A stretch of 64,000 nt of DNA. Source: Inia geoffrensis (Eukaryota > Chordata > Mammalia > Artiodactyla > Iniidae). Location: NCBI GenBank assembly GCA_036417435.1, contig CM070903.1, positions 57,636,001 to 57,700,000 on the forward strand. The letters run 5' to 3'. The notes below the pieces were generated by a model. The model saw only the letters and a program-made list of their open reading frames with translations. It searched no databases and was not told the origin of the DNA. The first letter of the stretch is position 1. Each line of letters opens with the position of its first letter. Below, one piece after another: positions 22,805 through 33,730 of this stretch. The position numbers and the translations under genes are program-made.

Positions 22805-23507
22805 AAAAGGGAGAGAAAGTAGAGAGAATTAGTAGAAATCGGAAGATAGAAAGAAAGAAAGAAAGGAGGGAAGGAAGGAAGGGAGGAAGGAGGGAGGGAA
22901 GGAAGGAAGAAAGAAAGAAGAAGGAAAGAAGGCCAGAAGGAAGGAAAGGAGGAGGGAGGAAGGAAGGAAGGAAAAAGGACAGAAAGTAGATACAGTAAAA
23001 TAGAATGAAGTAAAGTATAATAAAGTTATTGAATTAAAACATAATTATTTAGGGGAAAAAAGAAAAAAAAAAAAAAAAGAAAAAGGATGGATATAACCTT
23101 AGGACAAATGTTGAAAGCCACGCTATACAGACAAAATCCTACACTGAAGCTTACACATACACCCTCACGAAAAGAGGTAAAGGGGAAAAAATCATAAATC
23201 TTGCTTTCAAAGACCACCTCCTCCACTTGGGATGATTCGTTGTATAAAGGGGGGAAGGAAAGAAAGAAAGAGGGAAGGTAAAGTATAATAGAATTATTAA
23301 AATTAATTATTAAGAAAAAAAAGGAAAAAAAAAAACAATGGACGGATAGAACCCTAGGACAAATGGTGGAAGCAAAGCTATACAGACAAGATCTCAAAGA
23401 GAAGCGTACACATACACTTTCACAAAAAGAGGAAAAAGGGGAAAAAATCATAAATCTTGCATATGATGTCCACCACCTCAATTTGGGATGAGTCACTGTC
23501 TATTCAT
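22805..23507. repeat. tandem duplicated module and (GGAA)n tract in the L1-B 5' UTR
   Basis: Two related units of about 260 bp follow each other. 'taaagtataata' recurs at 23011 and 23279, 'gctatacagacaa' recurs, 'aaaaaatcataaatcttgc' recurs, and 'ttgggatg' recurs at 23227 and 23483. A (GGAA/GAAA)n low-complexity tract lies at 22850-22980, with a shorter one at 23250-23280. L1-A has one such unit and L1-C none. Confidence 0.88.
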
Positions 23508-23599
23508 GTATTCCACAGAAGCAGGGTACATCAAGCTGATTGTGGAGCTTTAATCCTCGGCTTCTGAGGCTGCTGGGAGAGATTTCCCTTTCTCTTCTT

Positions 23600-24130
23600 T
23601 GTTCTCACAGCTCCCAGGGGCTCAGCTTTGGATTTGGCCCCGCCTCTGCGTGTAGGTCGCTGGAGGGCGTCTGTTTTTCACTCAGACAGGACAGGGTTAA
23701 AGGAGCCTCTGATTCGGGGGCTTTGGCGCACACAGGCCGAGGGGAGAGAGGGGCACGGCGTGCGGGGCGGGCCTGCGGCGGCAGAGGCCGGCGTGACGCT
23801 GCACCAGCCTGCGGCCCGCCGTGTGTTAAAAGTCTCTTGCCTCTTTGGCAGGTGCAGACTTTCCCCCGGACTCCCTCCCGGCTAGCCGTGGTGCACTACC
23901 CCCTTCAGGCTATGTTCAAGCCGCCAACCCCAGTCCTTTCCCTGCGCTCCGTCTGAAACCGAAACCCGAGCTTTAGCTCGCAGCCCCGCCCGCCCCGGCG
24001 GGCGAGCCGACAAGCCTCTCGGGCTGGTGAGTGCCGGTCGGCACCGATCCTCTATGCGGGAGTCTCTCCGCTTTCCCCTCCGCACCCCTGTTGCTGTGCT
24101 CTCCTCTGCGGCTCCGAAGCTCCCTCCTCC
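23600..24130. promoter_or_regulatory. CpG-rich core of the L1-B 5' UTR
   Basis: A local jump in G+C and CpG density, for example 'gcggggcgggcctgcggcgg' near 23763, in an otherwise AT-rich window. This marks the L1 promoter CpG island, a usual target of methylation. The 23540-23956, 23628-23885 and 23882-24085 ORFs are by-products of this composition. Confidence 0.75.
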
Positions 24131-24410
24131 GCCTCCCGCAGTCTCTGCCCGTGAAAGGGCTTCCTAGTGTGTGGAGACTTTTGCTCCTTCACAGCTCCCT
24201 CCCACTGGTGCAGGTCCCGTCCCTATTCTTTTGTCTCTGTTTTTTCTTTTTTTCTTTTGCCCTACCCAGGTACGTGGGGAGTTTCTTGCCTTTTAGGAGG
24301 TCTGAGGTCTTTTGCCAGCCTTCAGTAGGTGTTCTGTAAGAGTTGTTCCACGTGTAGATGTATTTCTGGTGTATCTGTGGGGAGGAAGGTGATCTTCGCG
24401 TCTTACTCTT

Positions 24411-24420
24411 CCGCCATCTT
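24411..24420 (-). promoter_or_regulatory. YY1-like site at the L1-B 5' end
   Basis: The minus strand reads aagatggcgg within the first 14 bases of the element. This matches the AAGATGGCGG YY1 motif that, in human L1, directs accurate transcription initiation at +1. The motif and position are seen; factor binding is inferred. Confidence 0.7.
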
Positions 24421-24424
24421 TCTT

Positions 24425-24444
24425 AATCTCAATTTAACATTTTT
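24425..24444. repeat. right target-site duplication of L1-B
   Basis: aatctcaatttaacattttt, one mismatch from the left copy at 17124-17143. It follows directly on the first base of the L1 5' UTR, so no bases were lost or added at the 5' junction. Confidence 0.93.
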
Positions 24445-24589
24445 AATGTTTTCTCAAGCAAGGGATTGCTACTGTTTATGATGCCTTGAATTATATTTAG
24501 GCTTAGTAATGACAGTGAACATGTGCACATTAATTATTCTTTTCATTTGCTCATTCTAAACCATAGAAGGGATTACATGAGATCCTAGA

Positions 24590-24775
24590 TAAGAGCATAT
24601 TTATTTACAACTTATAATGCAGGCTTGAGCAGTTGCTGTTGTGGTCTGCATTTACAAATGAAGAAATGAAGAAACTGAATCAAGAGCAGTGTTATCTTGA
24701 ACAGTTTCCTTAATCCAGATATTTCAGCTCACAAGTAAGAATTCAAACTCATGGGTGTCTGACTATAATTGGCTC
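24590..24775 (-). repeat. MIR fragment
   Basis: 'aatgaagaaactgaatcaag' and 'gtaagaattcaaactcatgg' fit the reverse-complement MIR core and tRNA-related part. It is strongly decayed. Confidence 0.5.
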
Positions 24776-25376
24776 ATTTCTCTAAAAAATACCACCTCCT
24801 ATGAGGACTGGAACATTCACATATTCAATGCCAGGTAGGATGGAGATTTTTTTTAACAATTGGAACTACTATGAAATACACTCTCTGATGAGGCTAGGTT
24901 TCTTCCCTCTGCATGACATTCAGTAGGTAAGGGAGGAGGTGGAATATATCTTGGATTCTACTCAGTCACTGTGACTAAAGGGAGAGACCACTGATGGCAC
25001 CTTAGAGCGAGCGATTGAGTGGGGAGCATTGGCCAATTCTGGGCTTATTCAGCCTCTATGTCTGGTCAAAGATCATAGTTTCTGGTTTTACTAAGTAAAA
25101 ATACTTTACTTAGTACTTTACTAAGTACCTATCCTCTGAACCTGGTACTGGTCACAATTCAATGAAGAAAAGAAAGAATGACAACATCTAGACTTTCCAT
25201 AATGTTACTGGTGTTTTTGACCCTTGGGTTTTAAATGGTTTTATTTATTTGGTAACTATCATTCAACATATTAATGATCTTAAAGGCATTTCTGAGGTTG
25301 TGGCTTTCTTAACACGAGTAAAATTATACCTTACTTTTTAATTACTTGAAATATTCAGAGACAGTATTTACTTTAA
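24776..25376. other. unassigned sequence with a short inverted repeat
   Basis: No gene or repeat family recognised. A perfect 11-bp inverted repeat, tactaagtaaa / tttacttagta (25089-25099 and 25105-25115, 5-base loop), is followed by a further direct copy of ttactaagta at 25118-25127. Confidence 0.6.
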
Positions 25377-25386
25377 TGTGTTTCTT

Positions 25387-25659
25387 TTTTAAATGAATGA
25401 ATGAATGAATGATATTTTTGGCTGCATTGGGTCTTTGTTGTTGTGTGCGGGCTTTCTCTAGTTGTGGTGAGCGGGGGGCTACTCTTCGTTGCAGAGCGTA
25501 GGCTGTAGTTGCGAATGCTCTAGAGCACAAGCTCAGTAGTTGTGGTGCACAGGCTTAGCTGCTCTGCAGCATTTAGGATCTTTCTGGACCAGGACTCAGA
25601 CCCGTGTCCCCTGAATTGGCAGGCAGATTCTTAACCACTGCACCACCAGGGAAGTCCAG
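25387..25659 (-). mobile_element. CHR-type SINE, long form
   Basis: The A/T tail, (AATG)n, is at the left, then the reversed body ('ttggctgcattgggtctttg'), with the head 'ggacttccctggtggtgcag' (reverse complement) at the right. A 10-bp TSD, tgtgtttctt, sits at 25377-25386 and 25660-25669. Confidence 0.92.
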
Positions 25660-25669
25660 TGTGTTTCTT

Positions 25670-27458
25670 ATTACGCTTTTAATTATAGAATCAATTCATT
25701 TGATTGGTTAAAAAAATTCACGCTATATAGTGAATTAAATAAAATATAAAATCTAGTTGGCTTATCCCCTTTCCAGTATCCATCCCCAGCCAATTTCGTT
25801 ATCCGAAGGAAACTACTGTTAACTGTTTGCTTTTCGTTTTATTGTCCCTCAAATTTCAAATAACAAATTCACTTGATATATGATTTACTGACTTGTCAAA
25901 TTAATATAGTGCCTAATGAATCTCCACCATAAAAATAAGAACTTGTGCATACTAACTTTTCTTTCAATTCTTCATTTACCTTCAATTTTTATTAATTATT
26001 ACCATTTTTATGTTGCCAAACTTTATAGCATTTCATTCTGTTCTTTAAACATTAAGTCTTCTTGCTATGTTTAGATTGATTCCAAACAATCAAAGGGTAA
26101 GGGACAGCATTTACAATATGTTTTTCTAAATATTTTGTGCTACAAAGTCAAGAATGTGAATGGACCTATAGAAAAGAAAATATGATCCTAAGGAATTAAA
26201 AGTTCACGTTTTACAAAAGACCCTTCCAAATGTTAATGTCAAATAAACTTTTTTATTTTCTGTCCAGTCTCCTGCAAGCCTTCTGGGTCATATATGGTAC
26301 AGGGATTGTAAATTTTCTGAGTTCTGGCATTATAAATCTAGAATCTAAAACTGATTTTGTATTGTTCTCACATTTTCTTATTAGTTTGGCAGTGTAGAGA
26401 GTGTAACATTCCAGGTATTTCTCACCCAGAATTTGAAAACATTCTTTCACCCCTTGTTTTGTTCTAAGAAAATCTGTGTCAGTGGTATATGATTTTCACT
26501 TAAGTAATACAGAAGTATTTAGTGAACACCCCACTTATGTAGGTAACTTTAATTTCTCCATAGAAGTTTTCAGATTTTTTTTCTTTATCCTTAGAATTCA
26601 CAGTGCTGTGTCTAGAAGTTGGTCTTTTTTCTAACAAATCCTTCAGGTCTTTTCAATCTGAAACTTCTTCCAAATAGGGGGATATTCTGTTGCATTCTGA
26701 TTGGACCCTCTCTCCACTGTTTCTGCTTTCTCCTTTGAAAATATTTTAGAAGGCTGTCAGACTTTCTGCAGCCTTCATAATTTCCCCCTCAATTTCTGTG
26801 TGTTTATTTTACTTTATCATCTTACAATTGGTCTTTAAAATCACTAACTTTATTTTCAATCATATTTCCTTTTCTATCATTCACTCCATATTTATAAAAA
26901 GTCACAATGATTGCCGTGTTTTCTGATTGTTCTTTTCTTTGTCACCTGTGATAATAATTTAATATATTATTCAAAGTGATTAAAAGTTTTCTACTGGGAT
27001 CCTTTATTTTACATTTCCTACTTCACTCTATTGATACTCTTTAAATATCTTGTGATGCAAATATCTTGTGACTATTATGTATATTTGAATAAATTTGTGA
27101 CTTAAAAAAACTATAATGGTTAGAATAAGTAGGTGTTTTCTCTGACTTTGGGTAAGCATTTTCTAAACAGATCTTTCCCTTGAATAAGCGTTGGGGAACA
27201 GTGGACTGTGCACGTCGGGAGAGCATGTAGGCAAAACAGCATCCCCATAGGATGTGTGAAGGAAATTTATCTGAAGACATTGCAGATCACTGTAATGCAG
27301 AAGGAGAAAAATGACCTAAGATAAACTATTTATTGGTGACCCCACTGGGAGTTCATGGTGTAATGAAACTTGGATTTTCCCTATTCTTCAACAGAATCAT
27401 TTTCTAGTAACCTTACTAAACTTTTAAGTCCTTGTGTCTCTTCTCAGAACTTCATTTT
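25670..27458. other. unassigned T-rich sequence, partly old L1-like
   Basis: About 25690-25870 has a layout ('cttatcccctttccagtatc', 'gaaactactgttaactgttt') like the 3' part of old L1M elements read in reverse. About 26430-26900, with many T-rich phrases, resembles an antisense old LINE ORF1. Both are low-confidence impressions. No gene is recognised. Confidence 0.35.
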
Positions 27459-27473
27459 CCATATTCATTTTAA

Positions 27474-27699
27474 TATTTATTTATTTATTTATTTATTTAT
27501 GCTGGGTCTTAGTTGCAGCAGGCGGGCTCCTTAGTTTGGGCTCATGGCCTCCTTAGTTGGAGCATGTGACCTCCTTAGTTGTGGCATGTGAACTCAGTTG
27601 CGTCATTCATGTGGGATCTAGTTCCCTGACCAGGTATCGAACCCAGGCCCCCTGCATTGGGAGCATGGAGTCTTAACCACTGCACCACCAGGGAAGTCC
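27474..27699 (-). mobile_element. CHR-related SINE, internally shortened
   Basis: A (TTTA)n tail is at 27474-27498, then reversed SINE body, with the head at the right ('accaccagggaagtcccc'). A perfect 15-bp TSD, ccatattcattttaa, sits at 27459-27473 and 27700-27714. The middle is shorter than in the 13310 and 27926 copies and carries repeated 'ctccttagtt' phrases. Confidence 0.92.
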
Positions 27700-27925
27700 C
27701 CATATTCATTTTAAATGAATCTCTGATAATTAACCTTTATCAAGAAGTCTATTTGTCTTGCTGCTCCTTTGATAAACATTCTGTTGTGAATGGAAGTGTT
27801 ATTTTATATACTACATGAAGTTCTTATTGATATTTTGAATCTTCACTATGGGAAACAAGAAGGACCAAGAATAAAATAGAAATGATAGAGAAGTGATACA
27901 TTCCCAGGAAAAGAAGAGTAGTACC

Positions 27926-28280
27926 GGGCTTCCCTGGTGGCACAGTGGTTAAGAATCCGCCTGTCAATGTAGGGAGCACAGGTTCGAGCCCCGGTCCGGG
28001 AAGATCCCACATGCCGCAGAGCAACTGAGCCCGTGCACCACAGCTACTGAGCCTGCTCTCTGGAGCCTGCGAGCCACAACTACTGAGCCCGTGTACCACA
28101 ACTACTGAAGCCCCTGCACCTAGAGCCCATGCTCCGCAACAAGAGAAGCCACCACAATAAGAAGCCCACACACCGCAATGAAGAGTAGCCCCTACTCACC
28201 ACAACTAGAGAAAGTCCGCATGCAGCAATGAAGACCCAGCACAGCCAAAGATAAATAAATAAAATAAATAAATTTTAAAA
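27926..28280 (+). mobile_element. CHR-type SINE, long form
   Basis: The head 'gggcttccctggtggcacag' has an A box, tggcacagtgg (27938-27948), and a perfect B box, ggttcgagccc (27981-27991). A long body follows, with several 'ccacaactactgagcccgtg'-like repeats, and an (AAATA)n tail. The flanking duplication is imperfect (27909-27925 and 28281-28297, both beginning aaaagaag and ending gtacc). The minus-strand ORF at 27824-28171 is an artefact of the SINE. Confidence 0.92.
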
Positions 28281-28297
28281 AAAAGAAGGAGGGTACC

Positions 28298-28949
28298 ATC
28301 TCACAGTGAAATGTTTCACAGCTTGCTGAAAAGCATTTGAGAGAATTAAAGGAAGTTTAAAAACATATGAAATATAGATGAGGCAGAGTAACGCTTCCTG
28401 GATGGATAGACTGAAAAAAGTTCTTAATGGCAAATGGAAAAGCATGTTTAAAAATTCTCAACACTTGTTTTTGTTCTTTCTAGATTTCTTGTAATCAATG
28501 AGTGCTATACAAATAAATGAGACAAGGTGATGTTTGTACTTCACAGGGAATGCCTGATGAGAAATCCTGATGAACTCTTTTGAAATATACCTCATAGCCA
28601 TCTAGGGCACTGATTTGAAGGCCAGTCTTCTGCTCAGTTCAGTTTCAGAATATCGATGCTTGCTTGAGTAGAAGGGGACTTTTATTTATTTTCATTTTAT
28701 TCTTCTTCCAAAAATAAATCACATACTTTCCCAGCTTGTATTAATTTATGATTAGGAAATGTGATTTTCAGGTTAAAAAAGGAACAGAATCTGGGTTTTA
28801 ATATATAGAATGGGATTAATATGAAAAGTATTGTCTAGTTTCTAAATTAACTCAATTATTATTTTATTACTATTATTTTCCATTATTATAGCCATGCTGT
28901 ACTACAGAAGCAACAGTCGGCATATTTACCAAATAAAAAATTATTTCAC
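28298..28949. other. unassigned AT-rich sequence
   Basis: Nothing recognised. It lies between two SINEs of the same orientation. Confidence 0.6.
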
Positions 28950-29163
28950 GGGGCTTCCCTGGTGGCGCAGTGGTTGAGAGTCCGCCTGCCGATGCAGGGG
29001 ACATGGGTTCGTGCCCCGGTCTGGGAGGATCCCACATGCCGCAGAGGGGCTTGGGCCCGTGAGCCATGGCCACTGAGCCTGCGCTTCCGGAGCCTATGCT
29101 CCACAACGGGAGAGGCCACGGCAGTGAGAGGCCTGCGTACTGCAAAAAAAAAAAAAAAAAAAA
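28950..29163 (+). mobile_element. CHR-type SINE, short form with poly(A)
   Basis: A perfect A box, tggcgcagtgg (28963-28973), and a B-box-like ggttcgtgccc (29006-29016) mark the tRNA-derived head. The body ends 'gaggcctgcgtactgc' and a run of 20 A (29144-29163) follows. It retains many CpGs, a sign of relative youth. The TSD is not clean. Plus- and minus-strand ORFs here (28962-29174, 28873-29190) only reflect SINE composition. Confidence 0.93.
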
Positions 29164-29415
29164 TTCACTATTAGAAAAACCAACTGACACATCCTAAGAA
29201 CTCATGTTTTTAGTGACAAATAGAAGGTACAGCGTAAGGTAAGAATGTCAAACAATTGAGCTGGAATGAATTCACGTTATCTTCAAAGATCTAACATGTT
29301 GTTTTGATGTTCTGTAGCTCCTGATGCCCAAATGTATAGGTTTTCATTTGTTTAAGGTCAATGATTTTTTCATAGACATGGGGTCAGAGAAAAATAAAGT
29401 TGCTGACCTTCTGTA

Positions 29416-29453
<38 letters not shown>

Positions 29454-32400
29454 ATGGGAAGTGTTTTGGGAGAGATCTGTCAACCCTTGCTAAGTAGGTT
29501 CATTTTGTCATTGACACTTTATCTTGAAAGATGCATGCTGGCATGCAAGGATGCAAACTTTAGTCAATAGAGGCTTTGTTCTTTGACAGACCTTATTACC
29601 ACTATGCTGACCAACTGAGTGAATATGCCACAGAACTAAAGCCATGACTACAATGTTTGTGTTTGTTGGACTGAGCTATATATATATATACTCCAGATTA
29701 TAGATTATAACAGTTTTGGTCTAAGAGTCCAGTTATTTTATGATGTTTATTCTATAGCTATAAGAAAAACAGTATGGAAAGTGTCATTCAAAATAAAAAT
29801 AAGAGAAATTTCATGTTATTCCCTTGGCTCATGTCAGCTGCAGTTAGATTGCACCTGGGAAGGATGATATTTGCTTTATGCACCTCCTCAAAATTCAATA
29901 TTAACAACTGAAATGACCCTAAGGAGCCAAAGGAGGAGAAAATTCACATATTGTTATTATTTTATTGTTCTAGGCAATGCTGAACTTTTAGTAAACTGAT
30001 CAAAGGAGTTTTGAATCATAGTTTAAAAATTCAGTAAACCCTATTATTCTGAGTGGTCCTGTCTCCTGGGAATGCATCACACACTACAGCCGTAGTTTAC
30101 CATGTGTGCAGTACAGAAGCTCCAGCTGACTGTGGCTGCCTGGCCTATTATTGACTAATAGTCTCTGTGGACCTAGAGCCTCTCTGTGGTGTCCAGTGAA
30201 GCTTCCAAAGCTAACTTTTATTTAAAGGTATAGTAAATGTTAACGAATTTGGAGTTAAGTTTTATTTGTCTTATGTAAATTGGTTGCCTGTATTTGAAAT
30301 ATCCACCATTTTGTTTTTGCACTGGCATATTCAAAACATATCATGATTTAAGTTAACCTCAAATATTAAATACAGTAAACCATTAGCTCTGCAAGAACTT
30401 GGGAAATACGGTTCATTCTTGCATGGATTACTGCAAACTTCCATTAAGATATGGCACACAGACACAGCTTGTGTCTGCTCTCCAATCTGTAAATTTACCT
30501 GTGTAAGTCTAATCAAGATTCTACTCAGGGCCTAGTCTTGGAATTTTAAAGTTCCTGCTCCGTACTGGTGACTGTAAACATGATTGGAAGGTCCAATGCA
30601 TAAATACAAAAGCATTTTAAATTAAGTAATAATAATTAGAAGTGGCCCCTATAGAATATATATGTAAAATATGCATGTATAACATTACAAAATGCATTTA
30701 GCTCATTTCAGTGTGGGAACATAGAGACTTTATCTCTCCTAGTATCAGTAGGGACATAGATTCATGACAAACCATCTTGTATCGAAAGTACAGTTTTCAA
30801 GCCATAGCTTAGTAAAAACCTTTTCATAAATTCTATTCATACTGTCCTTACCAATGTCCTTACCAATGTCCTTAATTAATTCAGTCACACTTGAGTTTTA
30901 GTACTTTTAAGGAAGTTCATTTAGCCGCCCTGAAACTGAAAAAAGATGCCCACATATAAACATCATTAATATAGACATTTAAATGAAACTTTTCAAAGAG
31001 ACTGAGAGAGATTGCAGAATAGGAAGGTGTACAGCCTTTTACTAAGTATGTTATTTTCAAGGTATTTTACCTCCTTGAAGTGTATAGCTACTGAAGGTTA
31101 CAAGGGTTCATATGGAGAGATAAAAGAATATTCCTGGTGTGATATGCATGGTATCAACAAGGTTAGCTATGAAACAAAGAAGGTGTTTTTGAAAAGCATA
31201 TTGTATTTATTGAATACACGATCATATATTGTGATACACTTCTTTAAGTGTATTTTCAAAACCCACAGAATAAATCAAATTGATACCATGATTCTTTTTA
31301 ACAGAACCCAGCATGTGTCTATGCTATTATATTTGAAACTTTAAAATTTGCTTGTTGCATAGAAGGATAAAACATGACCCCTACCTTGAGTATCTTTGTA
31401 AGAAAAAAAGATGCATTTCACAAAGATAATTTCATATTTTCCAGTTTGGGAAGTCTTGTTCAATAAAATACTAAATTTTGCCTTTTCTTTTACTGTTACC
31501 ACATCAAGAGTCTATAGATGAAGCAGGAAAAATTAAGATTTCATGAAGGGAGTGAAAGAAAAAAACACACAGTGTGCTTTGCAAGTAAAAGATAGGAGTT
31601 TTAACAAATGATATGACAAGAGATCCTTGGGAATTCATGGGTACAACCTCTAAAACATCATGTAGAAAAGCTTTATTCTGAGGGTCAAAGAAAAACACTG
31701 AAACTGAAGGAAATGTAGATGCTGAAAAGGAGTAATAGAATTATTTAGGATTTGTTTACAGAAAAATAAAAACTAAAAAACTAAATTAGATTTTCTGTTT
31801 TGCCCTGAAAACATGACCAGGTAAGTCAAAGACTTAAAAGGAAAAAGAATGACCCAAAGGATGATTATTTCAAAGGATATATCAAAATAACACACATTAT
31901 ATAACTAAAGGCCATGCATTTCTTCTCTTGGCTTATTTATATAATGAAAAATATATTTAATGTTTGTATAATTGTTTAATTTGTTTTGGAGGAAGAGACA
32001 GACAGCTGCTAGTGGATGCATTCTAAGTTCTAGAAACTTTGCCTGGTGCTTCTGGCACTTCTCATCTAAACATTCTGAAACTCCAAGAGGAAACCATTTA
32101 AGTTCCCCTTTTATGAATGAGGCTTACATGATTTGGAAACTTGCTCAATTTCAGTTTCACCCCCCTATACAGGGACAGAATGTCACTACAAACCCTGGTC
32201 ACTCTGACTTGAAGGTTGATGTTCCTCCTACTCTACTGTGCTGACACCTTACATTTTCAAGCCTTATTATTTTTTATGTTATCTCATTTGATTCTTATGA
32301 GACCTCTATACAATTGACAGAAAATAAACGAATATCCTCATTTTAGAAATAAGGATATGAAAATCACAATAGAAAAACTGACAGCCTATTTCTGTTTTGT

Positions 32401-33419
32401 GATGGAGGTGATTTTTAGAGGTCCCAGTTTCAAATACCAGATGAATGTCTTTTCCATATTCTATTATGCTTCTAATGACCCCAGGATGGATGATAAGATG
32501 CTTATATAGAGAGAATTCAGAGTCAGGGTCTAAGCTGTATATGTATTCAGAATTTGTGCATATCCAGGATTGTTTGGGCAGTGTTGACTCCAGTGTCATT
32601 TACCAGAGGGGTCCTTGTAACCTGATAGGACAAACCCTGATGAGATGGTCTCTGGGTATAAGCTGGGCCCAGGGCTAAGACCATCGAACATTTTAAAACA
32701 GTGGTCTCCCATTTTTCCCAGTCAGGGCTGAGGAAGAATTCAAGGAAACAAGATAGATGTGGGGAACCCCGTTTTTGAATGAGGGAAGGACTCTATTTGA
32801 GGGCATGACATTGCACCATCACTCAGTTATGTTCTGACCAACATTCCTTTTATGTATTATCTGCTCCCAGAACTGATAGAAGGTCAAAAAATATTAAAGC
32901 ATAAGTTAAATAAAAAAGTAATATCACTAGAGGCACAGCAAAAATTGGGAAGTGTAAAACCATTGTGTCTTATGGCCCAACAACAGAATTTAACTAAGAT
33001 TAGGGGAAAGTATTTCCTCAGATTTTAGCATTGTAACTTATAGAGCAGGACCAAGAAGTAGAGACTATATGTATGATGGCGCAGCATGAGAACAGGACCA
33101 GCCTGTGAGAGTCCTGAGAGAGGTCAGCTCAGCAAGAATTTTCACAGTTTATATTTCAGTTTTTGGGTTTTCTGGGTAATACATATAACATCTGCAAATA
33201 ATGCGGTGGACATTTACTGATTATACCAATGGTCAAGTGATACTAATATTTATTGAATGTTTAACTTATGTAAGAGACAGAATTATATGGTTTCCATGTG
33301 ATAGAAGACATTTTAACATATTGAGGTATGTGGAAGTCATGCTGGCCTATACAGGATTTAAGTTAAACTTTATGCTAACTAGAAGAGCCTGTTTTGTGGC
33401 TTATTAAATGTACATAGTA
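29164..33419. other. unassigned AT-rich sequence
   Basis: About 4.2 kb without a recognisable gene or strong repeat, apart from a (TG)n tract. Some phrases near 32250-32370 ('cattttagaaataaggatat') hint at a decayed MIR. ORFs at 31012-31344, 31972-32244 and 32306-32599 show no motifs. A 12-bp unit, tgtccttaccaa, is repeated 2.7 times at 30843-30874. Confidence 0.6.
29417..29451. repeat. (TG)n microsatellite
   Basis: A pure TG dinucleotide run of about 17 units. It has Z-DNA-forming potential and is probably length-variable. Confidence 0.97.
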
Positions 33420-33730
33420 CATCTGCTTTAACCGTTGAAGAAAAGGGTGCACTGTCCATAAGCAAGGAATGTCCCTTTCGAAGATAGAGGAAAATGCCTC
33501 CCTTCCTGGGACATCAGTGCCAGGAGTCCTTCTATATAAGGCTCCCTTCCCAGGCACCAAGGCCATACTGACTCACTGTGTACATGCTGATTTGTCTTTT
33601 TTGGGGGGAAGCTTTGAAGGGATGTATCCTGTCATGGTTGATATTCTTTGTTCTGACAAGATATAAGACTGTGCTGACGAGAGATTAATGATTAGACCTC
33701 AGGACTTTACTCTCTTGGAATACATTTCTG
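33420..33730 (+). other. possible LTR-like segment with TATA box
   Basis: A block with 'ctatataagg' at 33532-33541 and 'ggcaccaaggccatactgac' downstream. It then has 'gacaagatataagactgtgc' and 'ggactttactctcttggaat', a layout resembling the U3/R/U5 order of an old ERV LTR. No TG...CA ends or flanking duplication could be fixed, and I do not recognise the family. Unique sequence is the alternative. Confidence 0.3.

Larger units (their letters stand above)
17144..24424 (-). mobile_element. L1-B: full-length L1, nearly intact
   Basis: A 7.28-kb element between 19/20-matching TSDs. On the minus strand it runs: 5' UTR with a start of 'aagaaagatggcggaagag', ORF1 (301 codons, open), a 58-bp spacer, ORF2 (about 1272 codons with a single internal stop), 3' UTR with AATAAA (17158-17163), and a poly(A) of about 12. 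L1 spreads by copying its RNA at a nicked chromosomal site using its own endonuclease and reverse transcriptase. Both ends and both ORFs being present makes this the youngest-looking and least damaged long L1 here, though the 1-mismatch TSD and short tail show it is not brand new. Confidence 0.97.
22299..24424 (-). promoter_or_regulatory. 5' UTR / internal promoter region of L1-B
   Basis: About 2.1 kb upstream of ORF1. In transcription order it holds a YY1-like start (24411-24420), a CpG-rich stretch (about 23600-24130), a tandem purine-rich module (22805-23507), and a leader homologous to those of L1-A and L1-C. Full-length L1s carry their own pol II promoter here. Compared with L1-C it lacks ~250 bp of CpG-rich sequence (the L1-C segment at about 60100-60350) but has ~700 bp of module sequence that L1-C lacks. 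Confidence 0.8.

Noticed and set aside
23026..23496. 156-codon minus-strand ORF
   Set aside because: Lies in the duplicated low-complexity module of the L1-B 5' UTR; its Phe-rich sequence results from the A-rich tracts on the plus strand.
27981..27991. tRNA gene, suggested by intact A and B boxes
   Set aside because: Boxes belong to the tRNA-derived heads of SINEs; no anticodon arm and acceptor pairing as in a real tRNA is evident.
28962..29174. ORF with Arg-rich sequence ending in poly-Lys
   Set aside because: It is the CHR SINE and its A tail read as protein; related ORFs occur at the SINEs at 34545 and 36185.
31012..31344. 110-codon plus-strand ORF as a possible host exon
   Set aside because: No motif, biased AT composition and no convincing splice or promoter context.
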